DNA from: Larix sibirica
Lineage: Eukaryota; Streptophyta; Pinopsida; Pinales; Pinaceae
Direction: 5' to 3'
Assembly (NCBI GenBank): GCA_004151065.3
Contig: NWUY0300017393.1
Coordinates: 40,780 to 53,244 of the forward strand
Length of the DNA: 12,465 bases
In this document: positions 1 through 8,634 of the stretch, one piece after another
Layout: each line of letters opens with the position of its first letter
Position numbering within the stretch: the stretch's first letter is position 1
The notes under the pieces: generated by a model
Databases searched by the model: none
Told to the model about the DNA's origin: nothing
Seen by the model: only the letters and a program-made list of their open reading frames with translations
Made by a program: the position numbers and the translations under genes

Positions 1-1
1 A

Positions 2-194
2 TATGATTTTCTGGAAACACCTTTGACTTCTATCGGTCAAAATCAGAAACATACTGCACCATTGCATTCCTTTCAAAATTACGAGAAAAATGAGTATAAA
101 TTCAACTATGTTTTCCCGAGGCCTCCTCCAGCACGCAAATCGAGACAACCTCTTCCTGCAGCTATACGGACTATAAGGAATCCCACCTCAGAAA
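2..194 (+). CDS. Unassigned open segment, possible exon end of an unknown gene
   Basis: The frame is open from the first full codon at position 2, so it may continue beyond the window edge. It reads through residues rich in proline and arginine (including PRPPPARKSRQPLP) at about 115-165. At 191-200 the bases GAAA|GTGAGC match a plant 5' splice-donor consensus, and downstream of it the translation turns cysteine- and phenylalanine-rich and loses any protein-like character. This would fit the 3' end of an exon followed by an intron holding the repeats described next. The frame itself stays open to 532, so the donor is a choice and not forced. I do not recognise the protein, and a chance open frame is a real alternative. 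The nearest ATG in frame is at 92; there is none at the left edge. Confidence 0.22.
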
Positions 195-427
195 GTGAGC
201 ACATTAATGATTGTACCTTGACCTCGAAATCTGTGCACTATGCTTGCTTGGGATTTGTTTCAAAAACGTGCTTTGTACTTGCTTTTTCGTGGCTCCAATA
301 CATGATTTTTATAAAGGTTTTTGGGAGTGGATTACAGGGCCACGCGCCCTTTTGGAGCACCAATCTCCGCCTTAAATTCATAAGGATAATTTGCCATATA
401 CTAACCAACATATGGGCTATGTCCCGA

Positions 428-705
428 TGGTTAGGTGGTGGATTGTGGGGGCAGAGGTCCCGGGGTCAAACCTGTGGGCCTCTCCCCTTACAACGTGAAC
501 TTGTTATATGTTTTGGGCGGTGTATTGTTTGAACTGTGGCTTGGTTTGTTTGTTGGTCGTGTTGGAATTTCTCCATCAGTTTGGAATGTGATGGTGTTTC
601 TTCTGTTGTATTGGACCGTTGTTTGTTCTGTTGGCACTCCATGTAATGGCCTCGATGTTGGCCAAGGGGTCGAAGGCCTAGCCCTTGATCCCGCCCCTTT
701 TTCCC
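428..705 (+). mobile_element. Candidate tRNA-derived SINE relic (first)
   Basis: TGGTTAGGTGG at 428-438 resembles an RNA polymerase III box A, and GGTCAAACC at 464-472 resembles a box B that has lost a base or two. The 36-base spacing is acceptable for a SINE head. Around the B box is a stem: AGAGG-T-CCC (453-461) pairs with GGGCCTCT (476-483) except for one bulged T. The body is GC-richer than the neighbouring retrotransposon DNA and runs into a pyrimidine-rich end with CCCCTTTTTCCC at about 696-707. A second small inverted pair, CAAGGG/CCCTTG, lies at about 662-690. I see no target-site duplication, so both borders are guesses. It could also be unrelated low-copy DNA. Confidence 0.33.
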
Positions 706-774
706 ATTGAACTTTCATTCCACTTCAAATACAAGTGGATTCATATAGTTGTTAATAACCAATGGTGATATCCC

Positions 775-842
775 TAGCTAGGCGAGATTGGTGGAGACAT
801 TGGTAGCCATGGAGGTTGTGGGTTCGATTCCCATGGTCTCCA
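775..842 (+). mobile_element. tRNA-like pol III head (second SINE-like unit)
   Basis: TAGCTAGGCGAG at 775-786 matches the box A consensus (TRGCNNAGYNGG) at 10 of 12 positions. GGTTCGATTCC at 821-831 is a full-strength box B. Start-to-start spacing is 46 bases, as in real tRNAs. The B box sits in a proper T arm: stem GTGGG/CCCAT around the 7-base loop TTCGATT. The 3' acceptor-like GGTCTCC (835-841) does not pair with bases just upstream of box A, but pairs with GGAGAC at 793-798. CCATGG recurs at 807-812 and 831-836, reinforcing the stem. This is a tRNA-derived head of a SINE or a rearranged tRNA pseudogene, not a working tRNA: no anticodon arm can be drawn. Confidence 0.45.
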
Positions 843-884
843 ACAATTTTTGCTAAACCATACAATTATATGGCCAGTAGGGCT

Positions 885-1022
885 GCCACGTGGAAAATCC
901 TGATTGTTCCAAATCACTTCACATGTCATCAATTTGTCCACGTGGCACCCTGTGGGGATGCCAAGTGTCTCCAATGCTGAATTTTCCATGGCATGTGGCA
1001 CCCTGTGGGTGTTCCACGTGGC
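885..1022. repeat. Fold-back repeat built on CCACGTGG palindromes
   Basis: CCACGTGG occurs three times, at 886-893, 938-945 and 1014-1021. The outer copies extend into an exact 11-bp inverted repeat, GCCACGTGGAA (885-895) against TTCCACGTGGC (1012-1022), bounding 138 bp. Inside, the 15-mer GTGGCACCCTGTGGG is directly repeated at 942-956 and 995-1009. The structure could be a small MITE-like fold-back element or the body of the preceding SINE-like unit. CACGTGGC is also the core of plant G-box/ABA-response sites, but nothing here shows that it regulates a gene. Confidence 0.45.
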
Positions 1023-1136
1023 CCCCTTTTTCCCCTTTTACATGAATTTTACCCTTTTTGTCGAATTTTTGAAACTCTATATTTTGCATCCGAAGGTCGT
1101 TTCACCTGAAACGAACGTTGTCGGAAATATCCTGAC

Positions 1137-2228
1137 GTGATCCACGCATCTATAAGATCATTTACATATTTTGAAGAATTTAATTTTGATCAAACTTTGA
1201 GATCCTCCTGGATCAATGACTTCCATAGGATGGGTAATCCCACACAGAAAGATGGAATGCCTCTTCAACCTCAAGTATCATTAGATCCATTTGACAGGTG
1301 GGGATTTGACTTTGTAGGCCCATTTAAACCACCATCTAACCAAAAGAACTACATCCTAGTATGTACATATTACCTCACCAAATGGGAATACGTTAGATGT
1401 TTTACTACTGCTGATGAAAATAGTGTGGAAAAATTATTCACATAACAAATATTCAATAGGTTTGGAGTCCTAAGGGATCTAGTCTCCGATCAAGGAACAC
1501 AATTTAGCTCTAACCTCATTGACGAACTCCTAAGAAAGAAAAAGATGAATCATAGGAAGTATTCTTCCTACCACCCACAAGCAAATGGGCAGGTAGAAGT
1601 CACGAACAAGGATCTAGAGAAAATTCTTACAAAAACAGCTCAATTACACAAAAGAGATTAGGAAGATAGGTTGAATGAAGCAGTTTGGGCCTACAATACA
1701 ACATGGAAAACAACCACTAGGTTTACTCCCTACGAATTAGTATATGGAAAAAAGGTTATGTTACCCATTAAATTTGAGATCAAGACAATCAGAATAGCTA
1801 CTGAACTAAACATGGAACTGTCAGAGATTCAAAAAGAGCACATTCTACAATTAAATTGGCTAGATGAATACCGACAGCAGGCCTTATCTCACACTGAAAT
1901 AGTACAACAACAAAGGAAACATTGGAATGAAAATACAATAAGAACAAAGAAATTTGGAGAAAAAGAATGAGAATTATTATATGACTCTAGATTCGATAAA
2001 TTCAAAAGTAAGCTAACAACCCAGTTAGGACCATACCAAATAGACACCATTTATGATCATGGAGCAGTCAAGATAAAAACAATAGATGACAGTCAGTTTC
2101 TAATGTTAGTTAATGGACATAGGCTCAATATGTACAAGAAACAATTGCCTAAAGAAGAATTCATGCATAACCTATATAAGAAGCATCTCATACTTATTGA
2201 TGACCCAGAAGTCCTCCACTTCAGCTGA
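1137..2228 (+). pseudogene. Ty3/gypsy integrase remnant, relic 1 (3' part of pol)
   Basis: One frame runs through the whole remnant with internal stops at 1443 (TAA), 1659 (TAG) and 1968 (TGA) and a natural-looking end at 2226-2228; no frameshift is needed. Integrase joins retroelement cDNA to host DNA. The catalytic triad is visible: Asp at 1308 (in GFDFVGPF), Asp at 1488 (in VSDQGTQF) and Glu at 1596 (in NGQVEV), with exactly 35 residues between the last two, the D,D(35)E rule. A GPY/F-type module (LGPYQI) lies at about 2023-2040; no chromodomain follows, which points to the Tat/Athila-like branch. The N-terminal HHCC zinc finger cannot be found: the family match begins at about 1230 (RMGNPTQKD), and 1137-1230 is open but not recognisable. 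Gag, protease, RT and RNase H are absent upstream. The stop at 1659 sits where relatives have tryptophan, so it is probably TGG to TAG. Confidence 0.9.
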
Positions 2229-2241
2229 AGTCTTCTTCTTC

Positions 2242-2304
2242 AAAAGAAAAAAAAAGGAAGAAAAAAAATGAGAGAGAGAGAGAGAGAGAAGAGAAAAAAA
2301 AAAA
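2242..2304 (+). repeat. Purine tract with (AG)n microsatellite
   Basis: Two all-purine runs, 2242-2268 and 2270-2304, are split by a single T at 2269. The second contains an AG dinucleotide repeat of about ten units (2270-2289). It begins 14 bases after the integrase stop. It may be a simple microsatellite, or it may have grown from a polypurine tract located between pol and the accessory ORF. Confidence 0.8.
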
Positions 2305-2324
2305 CATAACTACAAAAATATTTC

Positions 2325-2460
2325 TATCAAGTGAGCCAACAAATAATTATCAAGCGATCCAGAGTATTCTATAGAGCAACCAACAAATATCAAGTGTGCT
2401 AGCATATCAATTACCAAGAAACCAACAAGCAAACAACAAAAATCCTTATCAAGCAAGCTG
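2325..2460 (+). repeat. Degenerate repeats starting TATCAAG
   Basis: Four divergent units begin with TATCAAG followed by a variable GTGAGC-like hexamer, at about 2325, 2349, 2389 and 2448. Three also carry CCAACAA(A/G). Unit lengths differ (about 24, 40 and 59 bases), so this is an old, eroded direct repeat. It is noncoding; the antisense open frame over it (2310-2606) simply reflects the repeat. Confidence 0.4.
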
Positions 2461-3127
2461 AAAAGGTACTTAATTACATAATATAAACCACCACTACGAA
2501 AAAGAACAAAGGAACTATAGACAAAGTTGCAATAACTACAAAACCACATATGTGTGATTTTCCACATTAGTAATCTCCACATCAGTACTCCAGGTATGCT
2601 ACACACAAAAGGTAACTATTGACCTCATTATTTAAAATCTCTAAAATCTAGCCTACCTACATAAACCATAATTACCCATTACCGAGCTGAGGACAACTCA
2701 TTTTTAGAAAGGAGGCGATGCACAGCTCAAGAGAAGGTCATTTATCCATGTGAAGTAATGATTACGCATTCAAAATTAGAAATAATAATATAAGGTGGCA
2801 AAGAAGGTGCATGAAATATCAATGTTAAACATGTGTTGCATATCTCCCCATGATCTTCATTTCAATCAGCCGCATAATAGGGAGAATAATGGAGCAGTAA
2901 GGAAGAATGAGGACATTTGAAGGAGTTTGACATGCATTCATTTAAAAACAGATACCACGACAGAGATCAAAATTGTGACGAGGAAGTAGGGGCAGACTTA
3001 AACAACAAGCTAGTTCTCGACTCAGTAACAATGCAAGTAAGTTCGTTCCAGTCCTTCAACCTGTTCATCTTTTCAGTTAAATTTTAAAACAATGACTGTA
3101 GGTTTTAAGAAAAGTTAGCCTAGGGAT
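2461..3127. other. Spacer between integrase and accessory ORF of relic 1
   Basis: AT-rich DNA without a convincing reading frame, RNA gene or repeat. A splice-donor-like CAA|GTAAGT lies at 3034-3042, and acceptor-like ends lie at 3071-3076 (TTTCAG) and 3097-3101 (TGTAG). It probably represents the untranslated stretch ahead of the accessory ORF. Confidence 0.5.
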
Positions 3128-5402
3128 CATTCCCCCATTTATGATAACCCGGATGTATTGACCATCCTCTGCACCATAGGCTGTATGCCCTTCATCATCG
3201 GTTTAAAGGGATATGACCAGAATGTGGCCTTGAACTTTGCTAGAAACCTAAAACATTTGAAAGAGGAGGAATACGTGACGAGGATGAAGGGGATGCATAT
3301 TCATCTTAATGAAGAAAGAATAGTGGAATACACAGGCATGCCTCAAGGTTTACATTTGGGAAAATATGATAGGGAAAGCAACATAAAATAAAAGCAGACC
3401 TTCTTTGCAAAAGGAGAGTGGTATGACAAAGATAAAAATGGGGTAAAAAGGGAAACTATGCCAAAACCCTGGGATGAAATCGTAGCTGTCATCCTGAAAT
3501 ATATAACTTATACTAGGAGATTTAGTTATGTACCCACATTTCACTTCAGGGTGTTGTATCTCTTAAGGAATCAAGGGAATGTCAAACTGAACAATAATAT
3601 CAGCATTCATTTTTACATACTACAGTCTATGTGGGATATGAGTCAGAAGGTGGTGCAAGGGAAAGATGAAGCCCTAGTGCATCATGGAATGATTAAGTTA
3701 ATCATTTGCGAGCAATTGTCAATACAAGTCCCTGAATTTTCCTGGAAAGAATTCATACACATATCCACTGACAATGTGCAAAGAATGAGGAGAACCCCGG
3801 GTTCGACCTCAAACCCCATTATAGGGTGGAAAGAGAAGAAGGAGACCACTCAGTTAGGGGCTAAAAGAAATTTTTAATTGAAGATAGACGACAATGAAAT
3901 CATGGCTGACACCCTGGTAGAAATAAAGCACTCCAAATACGTCTCTGCTCAGAAACAACCAGTGTCATCCTTCAAAGAATACGAGTTCAGATGATAGAGC
4001 GTGAGGCATAAGAAGGAAGCAAAAATAAGAGAAGAAATAGAGAAAGAAGAGAAGGAAGCAAAAATTAGCAAGGGAAATGAGACAGAAAAGAAGGACGAAT
4101 ATGAAGAGGAATTAAGGCAATCACCCCTAGATCAGCAACACTCAAAATACTTTGAGATGGAACAAGGAGAACCTTTTGTGCTGATAGAAGAGGAGAAGCC
4201 ACTCAAAGGCAACGTATTACATGGGGAAGATACACTGATCAAAGAGGATTCATGTCTATCAGATGCATTGTGAGAGTTGTCAAGGGTTAAGCAAGAATTG
4301 GCAGCACTAAATCTTGTAGCACATTCCCCTGTGACCACAAGGGTAAGTAGAAAGGATGCATTGTCGATCGAAGCTCCATTCAACCATGAGAAGATTCAAA
4401 TTTTAAATATGAAGCATGCTTACCACCAGAACCACTTGGAACAACAAAACTAATTACTATAGGAAGAATTGGGAAAGCTCAAGAAAGAATAGTGGTGAAA
4501 TCCCAACAAATATTAAATCTAGAAATTACCCTGGATCAGACTACTAATATTTATGATGAAATAGTTGGTTATATACCCCTGTCTAGGATTTATATTGTGT
4601 ATCTTAGAGGGAAATGGTGTTGATTTCAACTACAAAGGTTAAAGAGTAATTTTCCATCGAAAGTATCCACCCAAAAATATTTTGTGGACACATCGCTAGA
4701 CAACACATAACTTGAAAAATACCAGCTATGTGAATTCTTCCTCCATAACTTGCTTGTGCCTCATTCATATGACTGGTCACCAAACCCACACATTGGTGAT
4801 TTTCAGTTAAGAGCACTATGTTCATGGATCAACCATGAAATAGAAACAGCACAGGATGTTCATATATACCAGTTAGAGGAATGAGTGAATGCATTATGGG
4901 TTAGAGCAGAAGCCCATCATCATCAGACAGTGATCCAAGATCATGATATTATAACAACTAATGAGGACGTAATTCCTATCCTCGAGGACTGAAGCAACAA
5001 GAATCTATTGAGCACTTTGACAAAACCATTCAGAGTACCCTTGAGGATGTAAAATAAGCCATAAGGGATAGATGGAAAGTAATTTCAGAAGATTTGAAGA
5101 AGAGAGGGCCACATTATCCCCATAGGATGGTTGTTTCTATATTTAGGGCATGAATGTATAGAGAATCTCTGCTAAAAAATAAACTAAAATGGACTGGAAT
5201 GAAGATAAACCCACCATTTTTCCTTCCCCTGTCAATCAAGGAAAGAATTTATGAGGAAGAAGAAAGAAGGGCTTGGGCCTAAGAAGAACAAAATATGGGA
5301 TATTACCAGCAGATAAAGACACCTAGGATCATTGCATGGGATATCAAAGAGGTCATTGAACAGTAGGGAAGTCCACCAGGACAAGGGGATAAGTTACACT
5401 AG
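3128..5402 (+). pseudogene. Decayed accessory ORF of relic 1, downstream of integrase
   Basis: Coding character persists for about 2.3 kb in three successive frames: frame 2 from 3128 to about 4455, frame 1 from about 4462 to 4990, frame 3 from about 4992 to 5402. Frameshifts therefore lie near 4460 and 4991. Stops interrupt it throughout (for example 3389, 3875, 4271, 4621, 5055, 5400). The N-terminal third has a hydrophobic, TG-containing motif (HLNEERIVEYTGMPQG, about 3301-3350) followed by FSYVPTFHFRVLYLLRN (about 3521-3571). The middle (about 4001-4260) is strongly charged, rich in Lys and Glu and probably coiled coil. It sits between integrase and the polypurine tract, on the same strand, where plant Tat/Athila-like elements often carry an extra ORF. 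Its function is unknown; I see no transmembrane or envelope hallmark. It shares a weak pattern with the ORF at 8635-11465. Confidence 0.7.
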
Positions 5403-5421
5403 GATGTGTAACATCTTCAAG

Positions 5422-5436
5422 TTTGGGGGAATTTAA
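5422..5436 (+). promoter_or_regulatory. Polypurine tract region ahead of the LTR
   Basis: TTTGGGGGAA (5422-5431), ending in GGGGGAA, lies a few bases upstream of the LTR start TGATAGGG. A G-rich tract of this form primes plus-strand DNA synthesis in plant Ty3/gypsy elements. The short TTTAA between it and the LTR start is slightly unusual. Confidence 0.6.
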
Positions 5437-5871
5437 TGATAGGGCCACAATATAGGTATTAATTGCATTCCTAAGTCCCCTTTCTACTGTTATCCAATAG
5501 CAATTAAACATAAGATCAACCCTTTTTGTAGGCTAGGATATGGTTTAATTGATTATGAAATAATGATGGTTATGTAGTAATACTTTATGTGCTTAGCATG
5601 TTTTAATGAGTGAACCAAGTGGATAAGTGCCATGTGAAAATAAGTGCAGGTTTAATGACAACCATGAGGATAGCAAATTGTGCCTTCCCTAGTCACACAT
5701 ATACATATGCAAGCTCATCAAATTCAGTTCCAATTAACCTCATGAAGTAGCGAAAGAAGAACTCGATATCACTCTATCAGTCTCTCCTAATTTCCAGGGA
5801 CAAATATAGAATAGATTGATATCATGGTTTCTAATGAAGACACATTTTTTTATATACTTTTCGAAACTATG

Positions 5872-5880
5872 TAATAAATA
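5872..5880 (+). promoter_or_regulatory. TATA-like box inside LTR 1
   Basis: TAATAAATA followed by GGGGC is the best TATA-like candidate in the LTR. Transcription would then begin around 5905-5915, leaving a long transcribed LTR part that includes the tandem repeat. TTATATA at 5849-5855 is a weaker alternative. Confidence 0.4.
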
Positions 5881-6473
5881 GGGGCTCATGCATAGCGTGA
5901 AGCTCTCTGGGATTTTATCATTCTGTTTAGACATTTTCTTTTACACAACACTCAAGTTTTTGTACTATGTGGATATGGATTCTCAACCTGCTTAATGAAG
6001 AAACAACATTCCATATTACTTGTGAGTTTATATTTTAATTAGCTCCTATAATACGCTTTGAGGTGGTGCCTCTCATTGTGTTTAGCAGGAGTTCTGTTTT
6101 TTCTCTATCATTGGTTTAAAATCATTTCGTTATTTTTGAGTAGATAGCTGTGATTCGCTTAAAGTATTATTTGTATCTTAAGATCTATTTCTGGAATTTC
6201 TTGTTTTCATCTGTAGCTCTGTATAACGGTGTCTATAGTTTCATTATGTGGAATCTGTAGTCCTGTAGGTTCATTCCATAAGAACAATTTAGAAAGAGTT
6301 ATATTTTCATGCATTGGAACAGTTTAGTTAAATTTATGATATCTCTCATTTCATCCCTGGTTTAGATTAATCTCTTTTAGGATTTCATTGATTAAATTAT
6401 TTCAACTTTCACATAAATAGATTTCCTTACCTTAGATTAAGTTTTTAAAGAATTTCTTAGAATAGATTTCTCT

Positions 6474-6795
6474 GCTTTCATAGATTAGAATTATGCTTTC
6501 ATAGATTAGAATTCTGCTTTCATAGATTAGATTTATGCTTTCATCAATTAGATTTACATGCTTTCATAGATTGTCAGATCATTTCCTTCAACAAGTAGAT
6601 GCTTTCATAGATTATAATTATGCTTTCATAGATTAGATTTATGCTTTCATAGATTAGAATTTTGCTTTCATAAATTAGATTTATGCTTTCATCAATTATA
6701 TTTACATGCTTTCATAGATCTTCAGATCATTTCCTTCAGCAAGTAGATGTTATTATTCAACACATTTTCATGCTTTCATAAAACAGAGAATTTAT
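6474..6795 (+). repeat. Two-level tandem repeat, GCTTTCATAGATTAG units
   Basis: Twelve units beginning GCTTTCAT start at 6474, 6495, 6516, 6537, 6560, 6601, 6622, 6643, 6664, 6685, 6708 and 6772. The basic period is 21 bp. Each block closes with a 23-bp unit (ATCAATTAGATTTACAT-type) and a 41-bp unit carrying CAGATCATTTCCTTCA and AAGTAGAT. The distinctive 41-bp unit recurs at 6560 and 6708, giving a higher-order period of 148 bp; the left block is one 21-bp unit short. Weaker CTTTCA/TAGATT traces reach left to about 6340, and the last unit (6772) is degenerate and off-period. Confidence 0.9.
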
Positions 6796-6812
6796 ATTCT
6801 TTCTTGGTATCA

Positions 6813-6947
6813 AACATTTCCAAATTCCACAACTTTAGCTAGGATTCTCTAGCAGTTGCACATATAGTGTGTAGTGCCTCTTAAGTTTGTACAATCCATG
6901 GTTGATAATTAAAGTAGGACTCCTGAACCATAAGCCCTTAAAAAGGT
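6813..6947. other. Junction DNA between LTR 1 and integrase relic 2
   Basis: About 135 bp with no clear frame, repeat or primer-binding site. It could be decayed pol (RNase H to integrase linker) of relic 2 flanking an insertion of relic 1, or unrelated filler. Confidence 0.4.
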
Positions 6948-8207
6948 CTACGTATCAGTATACCACCAACAAGTATGGCACCCAAAGATTATACGGTACA
7001 ACAGAAGAAACAGTCAGTTGTGAAAACAACAAATTTTCAACTAATAGCAAGACAATTATACAAGTTGGGCCTAAATGAAATTTTAAGATGTTGTGTGTTA
7101 GAACATGAGAGACCAATGATTTTGGCAGAATCCCATAGTGGTGTTGTCGGAGGAAATTATGCTAGTAAGGCTATTGCGTAGAAAGTATTTAGAGCATGAA
7201 TTTGGTGGCCTGCATTACATAAAGATGCAAAAGAATACTGCAGGTCTTGCGATATGTCAAAGAGTAGGGAAGCCTTCAAGATGGAATGACATGCCATTAG
7301 CACCCCAGGTAACTTTACAAGCATTTGATAAATGGGTTATTGATTTCATTAGACCTATTAACCCACCTGCGAAAAGAACAGGAGCTAGATATATTATTAT
7401 TGTGACATATTACTTGACCAAGTGGGTGGAGGCGCAACTAGTAAGGGATTGTAGTGTTGTGACCGTTGCAAAGTTTTTATTTGAGAATGTGGTTACCAGA
7501 TTTGGTTGTCCATGGATTTTAATGAGTGATCAGGGATCTCATTTTCTCAACAGGACCATTGAAGCGTTAACAGAAGAATTTTAGATTTACCACCAAAAAA
7601 GTACGCCATATTATCCTCAAGCCAACGGAAATGTCGAAGCGTTTAATAAGATTTTGGAGAATGCCTTAACCAAAATATGCAATGTGAACCGTGATGAATG
7701 GGACTTGGGAATCCCAACAATATTATGGCTTATAGAACAACATGTAAGAAGTTGACTGGTTATACACCATTCAAGTTGGCATATGGTCAAGAGGTTGTCA
7801 TGCCTATGGAATATATTGTGCCGAGTCTAAGGATTGCTACATTTACAGAAATAGCATACACTGGAGCATTAAAAGAAAGGTTTTCCCAGCTACTGGAATT
7901 AGAAGAAGATAAATTCATTACAAGTTTTCACTAGCAGGTACAAAAAGCAAGAGAAAAGGCCTGGCATGACCGCCATATAAATAATAAGAAATTCTAGGTC
8001 GGAGACTTAGTTCTTCTCTATGACAATAAGTTTCTTAAACATCCTGGTAAGTTTAGGATGCATTGGTTAGGACCTTATGTGATTAAGCATGTAATAGAAG
8101 GAGGTGTTGTGTAACTGTAAAAGTTAAATGGGAAAGTCATGGATGGGGTAGTTAATGGGAGTCGCCCGAAACTCCTCAATGCACATAAACATAACTGCGA
8201 CATCTAG
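6948..8207 (+). pseudogene. Ty3/gypsy integrase remnant, relic 2 (3' part of pol)
   Basis: The reading order is frame 3 (about 6948-7250), frame 1 (7251-7727) and frame 3 (7728-8207), with frameshifts near 7251 and 7728. In-frame stops occur at 7179, 7197, 7582, 7932, about 7996 and twice near 8115. The integrase zinc finger is present but damaged: His at 7134, Asn at 7155 where relatives have the second His (GGHY, here GGNY), Cys at 7239 and 7248. The core triad is Asp 7342 (VIDFI), Asp 7528 (MSDQG) and Glu 7636 (GNVEAF), with 35 residues between the last two. The C-terminal part has VGDLVLLYD-like and LGPYVI motifs and ends at TAG 8205-8207 without a chromodomain. It is of the Tat-like type and clearly a different family from the integrase at 1137-2228. 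RT and RNase H are missing upstream. Confidence 0.92.
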
Positions 8208-8634
8208 TTGTTGTGTGTAGTTGAAATGAGCACTAGACGCTACAAAAGATTCTGCACAAACAAGTAAGTACATGTCGAAGTGTTTTTTACTTAGGTAAAT
8301 GTTGAGGTGATTTTGGTTTGTATATATTTATAAAAAAACGTGTGAAGTGTGTTTGAAGCCATGAAGTGGTGCATTAATGACCAAAAGGTGCATTAAATAC
8401 AAGACGCAGTGACGATGTGTGAAAGGAATCCATAATCATTAACGGGAATAAATTTCAAATTAGTTAAATCCCGAGGAAGGATTTGGTCAGGTACGTTCAA
8501 TTTTGGAATTAATGCGGTGAAAAGGCAGGGTGGCCAAACTTTAAATTGCATTGTGGTGTGGGAAGTGAAGTCTATGCACTTAAGCTAAGAGCAGAGTCTG
8601 AGAGCTAGTGTGCCATGAGTAACTGTGATTGAGT
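8208..8634. other. Spacer between integrase and accessory ORF of relic 2
   Basis: About 430 bp without a convincing frame or RNA gene. GGTGCATTAA occurs twice near 8368-8397. Unlike relic 1 it has no purine tract here. It is probably the leader of the accessory ORF. Confidence 0.5.

Larger units (their letters stand above)
5437..6812 (+). mobile_element. 3' LTR of relic 1 (about 1.38 kb)
   Basis: The LTR is proposed to run from TGATA at 5437 to TATCA at 6812, which form a perfect 5-bp terminal inverted repeat with the usual TG...CA ends. It follows the polypurine tract and the end of the accessory ORF, as a 3' LTR should. It is noncoding and AT-rich, with a TATA-like box about a third of the way in (5872) and a nested tandem repeat near its 3' end. 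No second copy is in the window, so borders could not be confirmed by LTR-LTR comparison. TTGGTATCA at 6805-6812 also resembles the start of an initiator-Met tRNA primer-binding site; if that reading is right, the LTR ends near 6804. Confidence 0.6.

Noticed and set aside
435-710. Plus-strand 91-codon open frame
   Set aside because: It overlaps the SINE-like unit, is low in protein-like character (Gly/Val/Leu/Cys-rich) and starts inside the box A region.
775-842. Functional tRNA gene
   Set aside because: No anticodon stem-loop, and the 5' and 3' acceptor halves do not pair.
774-1001. Minus-strand 75-codon frame
   Set aside because: It reads the tRNA-like and G-box repeats backwards; repeated CCATGG and CCACGTGG explain its composition.
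2310-2606. Minus-strand 98-codon hydrophobic frame, membrane-protein-like
   Set aside because: The hydrophobicity comes from AT-rich degenerate repeats read antisense; the repeated LAHLI words mirror the TATCAAGTGAGC units.
6474-6795. CRISPR-like array
   Set aside because: Units abut without unique spacers, diverge freely and lie in a plant LTR; it is a tandem repeat.
6805-6820. Initiator-Met tRNA primer-binding site
   Set aside because: Only TGGTATCA matches; the following bases AACATT do not continue the complement, and TATCA is better used as the LTR end. Kept as an alternative in the LTR entry.
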